In this document: in pieces, positions 46,044 through 55,582 of the stretch | Numbering within the stretch: the first letter of the stretch is position 1 | Layout: each line of letters starts with the position of its first letter | Assembly: GCF_014636295.1 (NCBI RefSeq) | Contig: NZ_BMEC01000003.1 | Span: forward strand, 310,001-374,000 | Length of the DNA stretch: 64,000 bases | From: Marivirga lumbricoides | Lineage (GTDB): Bacteria; Bacteroidota; Bacteroidia; Cytophagales; Cyclobacteriaceae | Direction of reading: 5' to 3' | Program-made: the position numbers and the translations under genes | The notes under the pieces: generated by a model | Told to the model about the DNA's origin: nothing | Seen by the model: only the letters and a program-made list of their open reading frames with translations | The model's database searches: none

Positions 46044-48313
46044 GGATAAATCGCACCATGCTGGAATTGAAATGAATGTATAATAAAACCCTTGAAATGC
46101 AAACTAAAACTCTTAATCGCACCATGCTGGAATTGAAATAAATCAAATGAAGCCGAGGAGGTATTAAATGCAGTAACTCTTAATCGCACCATGCTGGAAT
46201 TGAAATTTTTCAAAATGATGGCCTTTTTCAAGCGAATCAAGCTCTTAATCGCACCATGCTGGAATTGAAATGGTGTACGCTTCTTTTCACTTCCGGATCT
46301 CCACCGTACTCTTAATCGCACCATGCTGGAATTGAAATTGAACATGAACTCGAAATCAGAAAAAGAAATGACATCTCTTAATCGCACCATGCTGGAATTG
46401 AAATTAAGCTCAGGCACATGGAAAGTAATCAGGCAGGAATTCTCTTAATCGCACCATGCTGGAATTGAAATGTGTTGGATGAAAACAGATGGTTTATAGC
46501 CATTGCCTCTTAATCGCACCATGCTGGAATTGAAATCTATAAACATTTGTTGGTTTTGATTGCTCAGTGATCTCTTAATCGCACCATGCTGGAATTGAAA
46601 TCAGAAAAGTTAATGCAAGGCTAAAAGCTGTAAAATCCTCTTAATCGCACCATGCTGGAATTGAAATTTAATTCTGCCAGATCGTCCGCAATACGGCTGT
46701 GGCTCTTAATCGCACCATGCTGGAATTGAAATATGAATTGGCTATGCGTTGAATGCAACCTAATTGACTCTTAATCGCACCATGCTGGAATTGAAATGTG
46801 TGAGGTTCAATAGCTTTTGTACACTGATATTTCTCTTAATCGCACCATGCTGGAATTGAAATGAGATTGATCAATCACCAAATCATTGCATTGCTTGTAC
46901 TCTTAATCGCACCATGCTGGAATTGAAATGGGGCAGGACTTTTATAAAACAATGCATTATTTTTACTCTTAATCGCACCATGCTGGAATTGAAATACGTG
47001 ATTCCCTAATAGCAAAGTACGAAGCTATTTACTCTTAATCGCACCATGCTGGAATTGAAATGTTGCTAAGAAGAGGTTACGGAGCGGTAAACGACTTCTC
47101 TTAATCGCACCATGCTGGAATTGAAATGTTGCTAAGAAGAGGTTACGGAGCGGTAAACGACTTCTCTTAATCGCACCATGCTGGAATTGAAATCGTGCTT
47201 TTGCTACCGGTGGAGCAACTGCAAGTACTCTCTTAATCGCACCATGCTGGAATTGAAATCTGAGGATGGAAAAGGCTCGAAGGCTTCTTTCTTCCCTCTT
47301 AATCGCACCATGCTGGAATTGAAATTGAGAAGTTTTTTTCAATCTCTTCTTAGTATTACACTCTTAATCGCACCATGCTGGAATTGAAATTCGTTTTAAT
47401 GTGGTTTATTTGCTGTTATCTAGCAACTCTTAATCGCACCATGCTGGAATTGAAATGCAGGAGCAAGTGATACATCAACAGTTCAGGTCAATCTCTTAAT
47501 CGCACCATGCTGGAATTGAAATATTAGTGCCTCAAAATGTTCTGTTAATGATTTTTCTCTTAATCGCACCATGCTGGAATTGAAATGGTACTAACCCGGG
47601 TGATGAAGTTAAAATTATAGCTGCTCTTAATCGCACCATGCTGGAATTGAAATTGCTAAAAAGCTGTTGTATATGAGATATGACCACACACTCTTAATCG
47701 CACCATGCTGGAATTGAAATGTACAAGATGGTGATGAGAAAGAACAATATAATAAGCTCTTAATCGCACCATGCTGGAATTGAAATTTACCTACTCCCCA
47801 TGCCGTAAAATCTGCATAATAAACTCTTAATCGCACCATGCTGGAATTGAAATTTTGCTTTCAACTACAGCATAAACCCTTGCACCGTTCTCTTAATCGC
47901 ACCATGCTGGAATTGAAATTTTTACTGCGCATTTCAGGCAAAGAGTTTGGCGACTCTCTTAATCGCACCATGCTGGAATTGAAATAAACACATGGGGGGC
48001 AGACTTACTTCAAAGTCAAAACTCTTAATCGCACCATGCTGGAATTGAAATACCACTAAAGACAGGTTAGGTATTCCGGCTGGGGACTCTTAATCGCACC
48101 ATGCTGGAATTGAAATCTAGAAACTTAAGTTATGGATTTTCGAAACTACAAACCTCTTAATCGCACCATGCTGGAATTGAAATAAAATATTTTCAAGGTA
48201 AGGTATAAAGGCCGGAACTCTTAATCGCACCATGCTGGAATTGAAATGATAAGCCAGAACCTTATTATTATACAGTTCATGCACTCTTAATCGCACCATA
48301 CTGGAATTGAATT

Positions 48314-48421
48314 CTCACCCATTCAAAAAAACAAACACTCTGGGTGAGAATCGCGAGGGGTTTTGTGCGGCATGATATTGCGGGTATGAGCAAATATTTA
48401 TAGAGGGTACTTATATTTTAA
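48314..48421 (+). repeat. Array-interrupting hairpin module, copy 2
   Basis: Identical to copy 1 over the 108 bases, over the preceding altered repeat (CATACTGG, GAATTC) and over the following truncated repeat, about 168 bases in all. This implies recent duplication or ongoing recombination. Confidence 0.9.
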
Positions 48422-48516
48422 GGATAAATCGCACCATGCTGGAATTGAAATACAGGTATTGCTATTACACCGGACATTACCCTAAGCTCTTAATCGCACC
48501 ATGCTGGAATTGAATT

Positions 48517-48625
48517 CTCCCCCATTCAAAAAAAGCGAACACTCTGGGTGAGAATCGCGAGAGGTTTTGTGCGGCATGGTATTGCGGGTATGAGCAAATA
48601 TTTATGGAGAGTACTTATATTTTAA
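48517..48625 (+). repeat. Array-interrupting hairpin module, copy 3
   Basis: A 109-base version with several substitutions (CTCCCCCATT, AAGCGAACAC, GGAGAGTAC). The hairpin is kept with one mismatch, and the right junction with the truncated repeat is the same as in copies 1 and 2. Confidence 0.9.
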
Positions 48626-48721
48626 GGATAAATCGCACCATGCTGGAATTGAAATTCTTTTTTGTTCAACTATTGCAACCGCTGTAGCTAACTCTTAATC
48701 GCACCATATTGGAATTGAAAT

Positions 48722-48830
48722 CTCACCCATTCAAAACAATAAACACTTTGGGTGAGAATCGCGAGGGGGTTTGTGTGGCATGGTATTGCGGGTATGAGCA
48801 AATATTTATAGAGAACACTTATATTTGAAG
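48722..48830 (+). repeat. Array trailer, copy 4 of the hairpin module
   Basis: This copy lies after the last repeat and so is the real end of the array. The hairpin is CTCACCCA ... TGGGTGAG, extendable by one A-T or T-A pair. It diverges from the others after CTTATATTTG, where they run into a truncated repeat and it runs into the upstream region of the aminotransferase gene. Its TATATTTG (48820-48827) is a perfect -7 box for that gene. Confidence 0.85.
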
Positions 48831-48882
48831 TGAAACTGACAAGGAGCCAAAACCTTGTATGGTTATATGTAAACAAAACATC

Positions 48883-49938
48883 ATGAGCAACTTTTACCCA
48901 GGTCCTTCACAGCTTTATCCGGAAATAGGAGCTTATTTACAGGAAGCTTTTGCGTCCGGGATCCTTGAAATGAACCACAGGTCCGAGGCCTTTATGAAAC
49001 TGGATGCTGAAACTAAAGAGCTTTTACACAACAGGCTTAATATTCCGGCTAACTACCAAATAGTTTTTACTTCTTCCGCTACCGAATGCTGGGAAATCAT
49101 CTCTCAATCTTTTATTGAAAAAAGTAGTCTTCATTTCTATAATGGTGCTTTTGGCGAGAAATGGTTTCAGTATGCGAAAAAAATCCATTCTGAAACACAA
49201 GGCCTTCAATTTTCTGAGGAGGGTATCCCCGATATTAAAGCTATATCAGGTCAGCAGGAATTATTGGCTTTTACGCACAATGAAACCTCCAACGGAACGG
49301 CTTTACCCTTTGCTTTTCAGCAGGATGTGCGAAAGCAATTCCCTCATCAATTAATAGCTTATGATGCTACGTCCTCAATGGCAGGCTATGCATTAAAGTG
49401 GGAGTTAGGGGATATATGGTATGCTTCCGTTCAGAAGTGTTTTGGTTTACCTCCGGGGATGGCTATAATGGTAGTAAGTCCTGAAGCAGTAGCCAGGGCT
49501 CGGGAACTGAAGGATGAGAGATATTATAATTCTTTCAACTATATGCTGGCAAATGCTGAAAAACATCAAACCCACCATACGCCTAACATAACCAATATCT
49601 TTTTACTTAACAGAGTGCTGAAGAAGCGGCAAAACATTAAGGAAATTCACAATCAATTGACTGGAAGAAGACAAAGTTTTTATCAGATGATTGATCATTT
49701 TCCACAATTAAAAGGTCATATTTCAGAAAGTAAGTTTCAGTCAGATACAGTGTTTTGCATTGATGTTACTCCTGAACTTCTGAATGATCTGAAAAGTGCA
49801 GCATATAAAGAAGGAATAATTATGGGTAGCGGTTATGGAGCCTTAAAGCAATCAACTTTTAGGATTGCCAATTTTCCAGCTATTCAGCAGGATGATTTTA
49901 ACAGATTGGGTAATTTTTTAAATCAGTTTTTTAAATAG
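48883..49938 (+). CDS. Class V aminotransferase, SerC-like
   Basis: This PLP enzyme of about 351 residues starts NFYPGPSQLYPEIGAYLQEAF, like phosphoserine aminotransferases and related class V enzymes. It has FTSSATECWEIISQS and the PLP lysine in WYASVQKCFGLPPGMAIMV. The C-terminus, GYGALKQSTFRIANFP, carries the carboxylate-binding Arg. I chose ATG at 48883; an ATG at 48859 adds eight unconserved residues. It may be a phosphoserine aminotransferase-related enzyme, but the substrate is open. Its promoter lies in the CRISPR trailer. Confidence 0.82.
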   Translation: MSNFYPGPSQLYPEIGAYLQEAFASGILEMNHRSEAFMKLDAETKELLHNRLNIPANYQIVFTSSATECWEIISQSFIEKSSLHFYNGAFGEKWFQYAKKIHSETQGLQFSEEGIPDIKAISGQQELLAFTHNETSNGTALPFAFQQDVRKQFPHQLIAYDATSSMAGYALKWELGDIWYASVQKCFGLPPGMAIMVVSPEAVARARELKDERYYNSFNYMLANAEKHQTHHTPNITNIFLLNRVLKKRQNIKEIHNQLTGRRQSFYQMIDHFPQLKGHISESKFQSDTVFCIDVTPELLNDLKSAAYKEGIIMGSGYGALKQSTFRIANFPAIQQDDFNRLGNFLNQFFK

Positions 49939-49940
49939 TA

Positions 49941-49970
49941 TTGATAGCCCAAATTGTTATCGTACCTTTG
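49941..49970 (+). promoter_or_regulatory. Promoter of marC-rnhA
   Basis: TTG at 49941-49943, 19 bases, TACCTTTG at 49963-49970: full consensus, with a start near 49975, about 14 bases before the marC ATG. Confidence 0.75.
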
Positions 49971-49988
49971 CGCGAAATTTTATAAGTA

Positions 49989-50552
49989 ATGCTCAATTTT
50001 AAAGAAATTATTTCAGTATCGCTGATTTTGTTTTCCGTGATCGATATTTTAGGCTCAGTACCTATCGTAATGGATTTACGCAAAAAACTAGGCCATATAC
50101 AGTCAGGTAAAGCTACCATTGTAGCCGGTTTTATCATGATTGTATTCCTTTTTTTAGGGGAGTCTATCTTAAAACTCTTTGGAATTGACATAGGGTCTTT
50201 TGCTATTGCCGGTGCACTTGTAATGTTTCTGATAGGTCTGGAGATGGTATTGGGTGTTACTTTGTTTAAGCATGAAGAAACCACTGCCTCCAGTGCCTCA
50301 ATTATGCCCATAGCTTTCCCTTTAATAGCTGGAGCAGGTACTATGACAACTTTGATATCGTTAAGAGCAGAGTACTCACAAATTAATATTATAATAGGAG
50401 TAGTCTTAAATTTAATATTGGTTTTTATAGTGCTGAAAACCTGTGGCTGGCTGGAGAGAAAAATTGGGCAGGCAGGATTTAGTATATTGCGAAAAGTATT
50501 TGGTATTATCTTATTGGCAATATCAATTAAGCTGTTTAAAAACTTTTTTTAA
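49989..50552 (+). CDS. MarC family integral membrane protein
   Basis: This 187-residue protein has six membrane helices. Family features are FSVIDILGSVPIVMDLRKKLG, FGIDIGSFAIAGALVMFLIGLEMVLG and MPIAFPLIAGAGTMTTLISL. MarC-like proteins are inner-membrane proteins of uncertain role; the old link to multiple antibiotic resistance is not supported. Its stop shares a base with the next start (TAATG), so rnhA is translationally coupled. Confidence 0.9.
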   Translation: MLNFKEIISVSLILFSVIDILGSVPIVMDLRKKLGHIQSGKATIVAGFIMIVFLFLGESILKLFGIDIGSFAIAGALVMFLIGLEMVLGVTLFKHEETTASSASIMPIAFPLIAGAGTMTTLISLRAEYSQINIIIGVVLNLILVFIVLKTCGWLERKIGQAGFSILRKVFGIILLAISIKLFKNFF

Positions 50553-51022
50553 TGATCACAATTTATACAGACGGATCTGCTCTGGGTAACCCCGGCCCCG
50601 GTGGTTATGGAATAGTGATGCGTTTTGGCGAAAAGAAGAAGGAAGTGGCTGCTGGCTATAGAAATACTACCAATAACAGGATGGAGTTGATGGCTGTAAT
50701 TGTAGCCCTTGAGCAGCTAAAAACTACTAAATATCCGGTACATATTTATAGTGATTCCAAATATGTAATCGACTCAATTTCAAAAGGATGGTTGGCTAAC
50801 TGGGTGAAGAAAGGCTTCAAAGGGAAAAAGAATGTTGATTTATGGAAGAAGTATCTTTCAGTATCTAAACCGTATCAAATAATTTTTCATTGGGTTAAGG
50901 GGCATGCCGGCAATCCTGATAATGAAAGGTGCGATAGATTAGCTGTTCAAAAGGCCGAAAATGGACCTCATATGGTAGATGAACCTTTTGAAGAACAGCA
51001 GAATTCTTCTAACCTTTTCTGA
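50552..51022 (+). CDS. rnhA: Ribonuclease HI
   Basis: This 156-residue enzyme cuts the RNA strand of RNA-DNA hybrids. The acidic cluster is visible: D7 (IYTDGSALGNPGPGG), E45 (NNRMELMAVIVAL), D68 (IYSDSKYVIDSI), then HWVKGHAGNPDNERCD with the conserved His and last Asp. Length is normal. It is coupled to marC. Confidence 0.96.
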   Translation: MITIYTDGSALGNPGPGGYGIVMRFGEKKKEVAAGYRNTTNNRMELMAVIVALEQLKTTKYPVHIYSDSKYVIDSISKGWLANWVKKGFKGKKNVDLWKKYLSVSKPYQIIFHWVKGHAGNPDNERCDRLAVQKAENGPHMVDEPFEEQQNSSNLF

Positions 51023-51092
51023 AGCCGTTCGTAGAATTGTACTTATTATTACCAAAAATTCAAGCATTCAATTTAAACGTTAAATTAAGTAT

Positions 51093-51569
51093 ATGAAAAA
51101 AACTGTATTTTTAATCGGTTTAGTATGTGTGTTATTTGTGTCTAAATCTTCCGCTCAGGATTATTCCCGATCTATTGGTTTGAGAGGTGGATATCCTACA
51201 GCACTAACAGGAAAATTTTTCACTAAAGAAAATGTAGCGCTGGAAGGGATGTTGAGTGGTTACCGAGGAGGTTTCGAATTTACTGGTCTTTACGAAATTC
51301 ATGCTAACGCATTTGACGTGCCTTACTTAAGCTGGTACTACGGACCAGGTTTTCACATTGGCGCGTACAATGACAGATATGATAACTACTACTACAGAAA
51401 CAGAGATGGGGATGGGTTTATCTTAGGAATTGACTTTATCTTAGGAATAGAGTATACCATTACTGATATCCCTTTTGTAATTGGTGTTGACTTTAAACCC
51501 GGTTTCGATTTTGCGCCAGGGTTTTGGTTTAATCCCGGAGCAGGTGTATCGTTAAGATTTTATTTCTAA
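51093..51569 (+). CDS. Small exported beta-rich protein, probably outer membrane
   Basis: This 158-residue protein has a signal peptide (TVFLIGLVCVLFVSKSSAQ). The mature part has Gly and aromatic-rich strands (SIGLRGGYPTALTGKFF ... FIVGVDF-like repeats) and ends in GVSLRFYF, a typical barrel C-terminal strand with terminal Phe. It is probably a small outer-membrane barrel of about eight strands. No specific family was recognised. It has its own terminator. Confidence 0.7.
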   Translation: MKKTVFLIGLVCVLFVSKSSAQDYSRSIGLRGGYPTALTGKFFTKENVALEGMLSGYRGGFEFTGLYEIHANAFDVPYLSWYYGPGFHIGAYNDRYDNYYYRNRDGDGFILGIDFILGIEYTITDIPFVIGVDFKPGFDFAPGFWFNPGAGVSLRFYF

Positions 51570-51592
51570 AAATATTTCATCAACTTTATAAG

Positions 51593-51617
51593 AAAGGTGC
51601 TTAAGGCACCTTTTTTT
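51593..51617 (+). terminator. Intrinsic terminator
   Basis: AAAGGTGC, loop TTAA, GGCACCTTT and a T-run, directly after the small barrel gene. Confidence 0.82.
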
Positions 51618-51639
51618 ATTTCTGAGAAATTATTAATTA

Positions 51640-52359
51640 ATGTCCATTTTTCAATTTAAGGAGTTTACTCTTAAACAAACAGATAGTGCAGCTAAATTGA
51701 CTACTGATGCCACTATTTTTGGAGCTTCACTTCCATTTTCTGAAAATGTAAGCGCTGCTTTGGAAGTAGGTACGGGCACCGGTATTCTTTCTCTAATGCT
51801 TTCGCAAAGAGGGAGGTTTGCTATTGATGCTGTAGAAATAGAAGAGAGAGCATACAATGAAGCAAGTTTGAATTTTCAACGATCCCCATGGGCGAACAGA
51901 TTACAAGCTCACCATGTCGATTTTAATTTGTTTTATGCCGCTGCTAAAAATAAAAATAAGTATGATTTAGTGTTTTCTAACCCTCCGTTTTTTACCAAAA
52001 ATTTGCAGTCTCCTGTGACTAGGGAAAAAAATACTGCCTACCATACTAATACCCTTTCATTTAAAGAATTAGCCACTGGAATTTCTCTCGTATTGAAGGA
52101 TTCAGGAGAAGCATTTATTATGTTGCCGGCTTATGAAATGACTTTATTTGTGGATGAAATAAAGATGCAAGGTTTTTCTATTTCACATATATTAAAAATT
52201 CATCATAGCTTAAACAAACCAGCATTAAGAATTATTCATGGTTTCAGTAAACATGAAACAGAAAAACCTGCAGAGAAGGTGATTTATATCAGGGATGAAA
52301 ATAATGAATTCCACCCTGGATATATTGAGCTTTTAAAGCCCTTTCTTACTATTTTCTGA
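51640..52359 (+). CDS. tRNA1(Val) (adenine(37)-N6)-methyltransferase-like protein
   Basis: This 239-residue SAM-dependent methyltransferase has motif I LEVGTGTGILSLMLSQR and the adenine-N6 catalytic motif NPPF in LVFSNPPFFTKNLQSP. The N-terminal FQFKEFTLKQTDSAAKLTTDATIFGAS is characteristic of the TrmN6/YfiC group, which modifies A37 of tRNA-Val. It is a single gene converging on the dehydrogenase. Confidence 0.88.
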   Translation: MSIFQFKEFTLKQTDSAAKLTTDATIFGASLPFSENVSAALEVGTGTGILSLMLSQRGRFAIDAVEIEERAYNEASLNFQRSPWANRLQAHHVDFNLFYAAAKNKNKYDLVFSNPPFFTKNLQSPVTREKNTAYHTNTLSFKELATGISLVLKDSGEAFIMLPAYEMTLFVDEIKMQGFSISHILKIHHSLNKPALRIIHGFSKHETEKPAEKVIYIRDENNEFHPGYIELLKPFLTIF

Positions 52360-52400
52360 AGCTAAAAACTCCCGCTTTTTTTCTTTTCGCTTTGTATTTA

Positions 52401-53729
52401 TCAATAGCGGGTTTCTTTAATAGACACATCATGCTCCACTAACTCTTTTAATATGGGCTCATACAATTCTTTAACAGTAGGTATGTGTACACCTCTTAAT
52501 TTAATAGTGCCATTAAGAATATTTTTTACCGCTATTCCTACCGGTAATCCTACTGTTTTGGCCATAGCAGTATCATGCTCATTTTCACCATATGCTACAA
52601 TAGAAGAGTCGATATGATGTGTCTTGCCCTCCAGCTCATACACAAATTGATGTTGCATTACAATCATGTCTTTATCCCCTTCCTCCAGCTTTAATTTTTT
52701 TTCAAGAAGTGCTTGCAGTACCATTGCAGGGCTGCCCTTTTGAATAGGAAGAGGCGTTTTATCAAAAATTCCTAACCACTTCAGTTTTTCAAAAGTTTCT
52801 GAGCCTCTTTTTATTTTAGTATAATCACATAATTTATCTTCTACCGATTGAGTATCCTCGTACTTAAGGAAAGCATTGATAAAATCTCTGTTGGTCATCT
52901 GATCCAGGGCTTCTACTTCATAAGTGTCATCTGTCACTCCTAACTGAACAAATACATTCCAGGCTTCGCTAAATCCAACTTTCCTTAAAGTACCTCTTAA
53001 CAAAGTAGGTATATTTTCCAATCCATAAATTTTTCTGTAGGAGAGGGAATCCCTGTTAGGGTAGCCTTCAAAGTCACCTATTCCTTTCACATGAATATGA
53101 TCCAGTCTGGTAAAAAGGCGATGGTAGGGAATATATTTATATTTACTATTTCTGATAAATTTCGCTGCTCCCTGTCCTGCTAACACCACATTTCTAGGGT
53201 TCCATGTAAATTTATAGTGCCACGGATTATTATCGCTTTCAGGAGCAATAAGTCCGCCAGTGAAGGATTTGAAGGACTGGAGTATTCCTCCTTTCTCTTT
53301 TATTTCATCAATCACTGCCATGGCAGTCATGTGGTCAATTCCGGGATCTAAACCACACTCCATTAATATCAGAGTGTTACTACTTTTTGCTATATCGGAT
53401 AATGCATCAATATCAGGGTTATTATAAGAGGCAGTTACAAGGTGTTTGCTTAAATCAACGCAAACCTCTGCTACTTTAAAGTGCAAAAAAGCCGGAAGCA
53501 TGGAGATTACCAGGTCAGCATTTCCTATTTCTTCGCGGGTTTGTATTTTGTTTAAGATATCAAACTGGATGGCCGTAAAAGAAGGGTGTTCCTGTGCTTT
53601 AGACTTTGCTAAACTAATGTCAAAATCTCCCAGTCGGATATTCCAACCTTGCTGTTGGGCATTGTTTTTCAGATAATTAATAAGCGAGGTAGCAGATCTA
53701 CCGGCTCCTAATACCAATATATTTTGCAT
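52401..53729 (-). CDS. Saccharopine dehydrogenase family protein
   Basis: This 442-residue NAD(P)-binding protein begins QNILVLGAGRSATSLINYL, a Rossmann nucleotide site. DLVISMLPAFLHFKVAEVCVDLSKHLVTASY and ILMECGLDPGIDHMTAMAVI are typical of saccharopine reductases (LYS9-like). It may act in lysine breakdown through saccharopine, or on a related condensation product. No partner gene lies nearby. A TAACTTTG -7 box is on the minus strand at 53752-53759. Confidence 0.88.
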   Translation of the reverse strand: MQNILVLGAGRSATSLINYLKNNAQQQGWNIRLGDFDISLAKSKAQEHPSFTAIQFDILNKIQTREEIGNADLVISMLPAFLHFKVAEVCVDLSKHLVTASYNNPDIDALSDIAKSSNTLILMECGLDPGIDHMTAMAVIDEIKEKGGILQSFKSFTGGLIAPESDNNPWHYKFTWNPRNVVLAGQGAAKFIRNSKYKYIPYHRLFTRLDHIHVKGIGDFEGYPNRDSLSYRKIYGLENIPTLLRGTLRKVGFSEAWNVFVQLGVTDDTYEVEALDQMTNRDFINAFLKYEDTQSVEDKLCDYTKIKRGSETFEKLKWLGIFDKTPLPIQKGSPAMVLQALLEKKLKLEEGDKDMIVMQHQFVYELEGKTHHIDSSIVAYGENEHDTAMAKTVGLPVGIAVKNILNGTIKLRGVHIPTVKELYEPILKELVEHDVSIKETRY

Positions 53730-54134
53730 CTTTATTGTTTTTTTACAAGAACAAAGTTATCATTATGAACAGGACAAAAAACTATCGGAATATATATTTG
53801 GTCGAAAAATGACAAATTGACTGCTTTTTTTCCTCTGCAACCTTTAATATTGCAATTGGTAGTGTTTAGTCTTAATATTATTATAAATTTTAAAGTAATC
53901 AGACCAAAACATTACATGAAATATGAAGTTGAGGAAGGTGTAATTTTAAATACAATATCTGCTTTTATCATACATCTAACTCGTTTATTCTCATTTTTTT
54001 CGTAATTAACGCCCTCGTTTAGATAGCGAATTACTTAAAGTTGAAAGAATAGTTAAAAAAGTCATTTACCAGTGCAAACGCATACCATAAATGAGTAGAG
54101 CAAATAAATTAAAACCAACTGATACAAAATCCCT
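53730..54134. other. 400-bp divergent intergenic region
   Basis: It contains the minus-strand -7 box of the dehydrogenase gene and a plus-strand TATATTTG at 53793-53800 with no paired -33 box. A 62-residue plus-strand frame starting at TTG 53817 is hydrophobic and has no family likeness, so I do not call it. No other feature was seen. Confidence 0.5.
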
Positions 54135-54965
54135 ATGGAGAGACAGGATATAGAAATATCAGACTTAAGGCGAATAACGGAATTAGTGAAAGAGCAATAC
54201 AAGTATGATTTTACCAATTATGCTATGTCCTCTTTTAGGAGAAGAATACTGCGGATTATGGAGCTTTATAAATTTGGTTCTGCAGATTTACTTATAAAAA
54301 GATTGAAAGATGACAGGTCTTTTTTTGATGAATTTATTTCTGAAATTACAGTTAATGTTACAGAAATGTTCAGAGACCCTTCTTTCTGGAGAGAGCTTCG
54401 TGATAACGTAATACCTAACATCTTACTAAACCATAACACCATTAGTATTTGGCATGCCGGCTGTTCCTCAGGAGAAGAAGTTTTTTCAATGGCTATTCTG
54501 TTGAAAGAAATGGGTATTCTGCATAAGGCCAAGATAATTGCTACGGACATTGATAAAGTAATCCTAGATAAAGCTAAGATGGGACATTATTCCATGAAGA
54601 ACATGGAACTTAATGAAAAGAACTATATCAGGTTTGAGGGTAAAAATAAGTTTAAAGATTACTTCACAGAGAGCAACGGGAAAGCCATAATGGATAAGTC
54701 CTTGATTGAAAACGTGTCATTTAGAGAGCATGATTTAGTTCAGGGTGTGGTTTTTAATAAATTTGACCTTATTCTCTGTAGAAATGTAATGATCTATTTT
54801 AACCAGAACCTGCAAAACGAAGTACTTAAAAAGCATCATGAAAGCTTGTTTAAATATGGGTATCTGGTAATTGGCTCTAAGGAATCACTTATTTGGTGTG
54901 AAATCGCCAATAAATTCATTGTAGTAAACAATGAAGAAAAAGTGTATAAGAAAATAAAAGACTGA
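54135..54965 (+). CDS. CheR-type protein-glutamate methyltransferase
   Basis: This 276-residue SAM-dependent enzyme methylates glutamates of chemoreceptors or related proteins. The N-terminal helical domain (YKYDFTNYAMSSFRRRILRIM) is followed by VTEMFRDPSFWRELR, the SAM site IWHAGCSSGEEVFSMAILL, and FDLILCRNVMIYFN, all CheR signatures. In Bacteroidota such CheR/CheB pairs often sit with sensor proteins rather than flagellar genes. CheB follows 20 bases later. Confidence 0.93.
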   Translation: MERQDIEISDLRRITELVKEQYKYDFTNYAMSSFRRRILRIMELYKFGSADLLIKRLKDDRSFFDEFISEITVNVTEMFRDPSFWRELRDNVIPNILLNHNTISIWHAGCSSGEEVFSMAILLKEMGILHKAKIIATDIDKVILDKAKMGHYSMKNMELNEKNYIRFEGKNKFKDYFTESNGKAIMDKSLIENVSFREHDLVQGVVFNKFDLILCRNVMIYFNQNLQNEVLKKHHESLFKYGYLVIGSKESLIWCEIANKFIVVNNEEKVYKKIKD

Positions 54966-54985
54966 TCTCAGCTAACTGATACTCA

Positions 54986-55582
54986 ATGAGTCGATTTAAT
55001 CTCGATAATAAGTATAAAGCGATTGTAATTGGGGGATCTGCCGGGAGTTTCCAGGGGATCACGCAAATACTTTCTGCATTACCTTCTGATTTCAGCTTGC
55101 CTATCATTCTTTGTTTGCATAGGTTAAAGCATGTAAGAAATGGGTTTGTGGAAGCTTTATCCATTAAAAGTATTAAGCCTGTTGTAGAACCATTTGATAA
55201 AGAGGGAATTAAGAAAGGTAAAGTGTATTTGGCTCCGGCTAATTATCACTTATGCATTGAGTTGGGAAATACTTTTGCACTTTCTACTGAAGAGATGTAC
55301 AATAACTCCCGACCTTCTATTGACATCACTCTGGATACAGCCGCCTATAACTATAAAGATAAATTGATAGGGATTTTGCTTTCAGGGGCTAATAAGGATG
55401 GAGCTTTAGGGATGAAGCGAATTAAAGATAGAAAAGGCGTAACTATCATTCAGGATCCTGAGGAATGTATGATTGATACAATGCCTAATGCTGCAAGAAA
55501 TATTACTGAAATAGATTATACACTAAAAATAAAAGAGATTATTGAATTTTTACTAGAACTGGATAAACTATATATAAAATGA
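54986..55582 (+). CDS. CheB-type methylesterase domain protein (no receiver)
   Basis: This 198-residue stand-alone CheB catalytic domain has its Ser in VIGGSAGSFQGI, its His in LCLHRLKHVRNGF and its Asp in LLSGANKDGALGMKRIKDR. The usual N-terminal receiver domain is missing, so it is not controlled by CheA in the standard way. It removes methyl groups added by CheR, the gene just upstream. Confidence 0.9.
   Translation: MSRFNLDNKYKAIVIGGSAGSFQGITQILSALPSDFSLPIILCLHRLKHVRNGFVEALSIKSIKPVVEPFDKEGIKKGKVYLAPANYHLCIELGNTFALSTEEMYNNSRPSIDITLDTAAYNYKDKLIGILLSGANKDGALGMKRIKDRKGVTIIQDPEECMIDTMPNAARNITEIDYTLKIKEIIEFLLELDKLYIK

Larger units (their letters stand above)
41955..48721 (+). CRISPR. CRISPR array, about 100 repeats and 96 spacers, in four segments
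   Basis: The repeat is 30 bases, beginning CTCTTAATCGCACC and ending CTGGAATTGAAAT; the ATTGAAA end is typical of I-B. Spacers are mostly 35-37 bases. By hand count the segments are 41955-45935 (61 repeats), 46044-48313 (35), 48422-48516 (2) and 48626-48721 (2). Each segment ends in an altered repeat (CATACTGG and GAATTC in the first two, GAATTC in the third, CATATTGG in the fourth), and segments 2-4 begin with a repeat lacking its first five bases. One further repeat, at 45510, has CATGCGGG. Orientation follows from the leader, the cas genes and the distal decay. Several spacers are duplicated. Confidence 0.97.

Noticed and set aside
42258-48299. Many small open frames on both strands in the array, with repeated peptides such as LNRTMLELK or FQFQHGAIK
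   Set aside because: They are translations of the CRISPR repeat and random spacers, not genes.
53817-54005. 62-residue hydrophobic frame between the saccharopine dehydrogenase family gene and cheR
   Set aside because: TTG start, no recognisable domain, AT-rich gap; a -7-like box nearby is not enough to call a gene.
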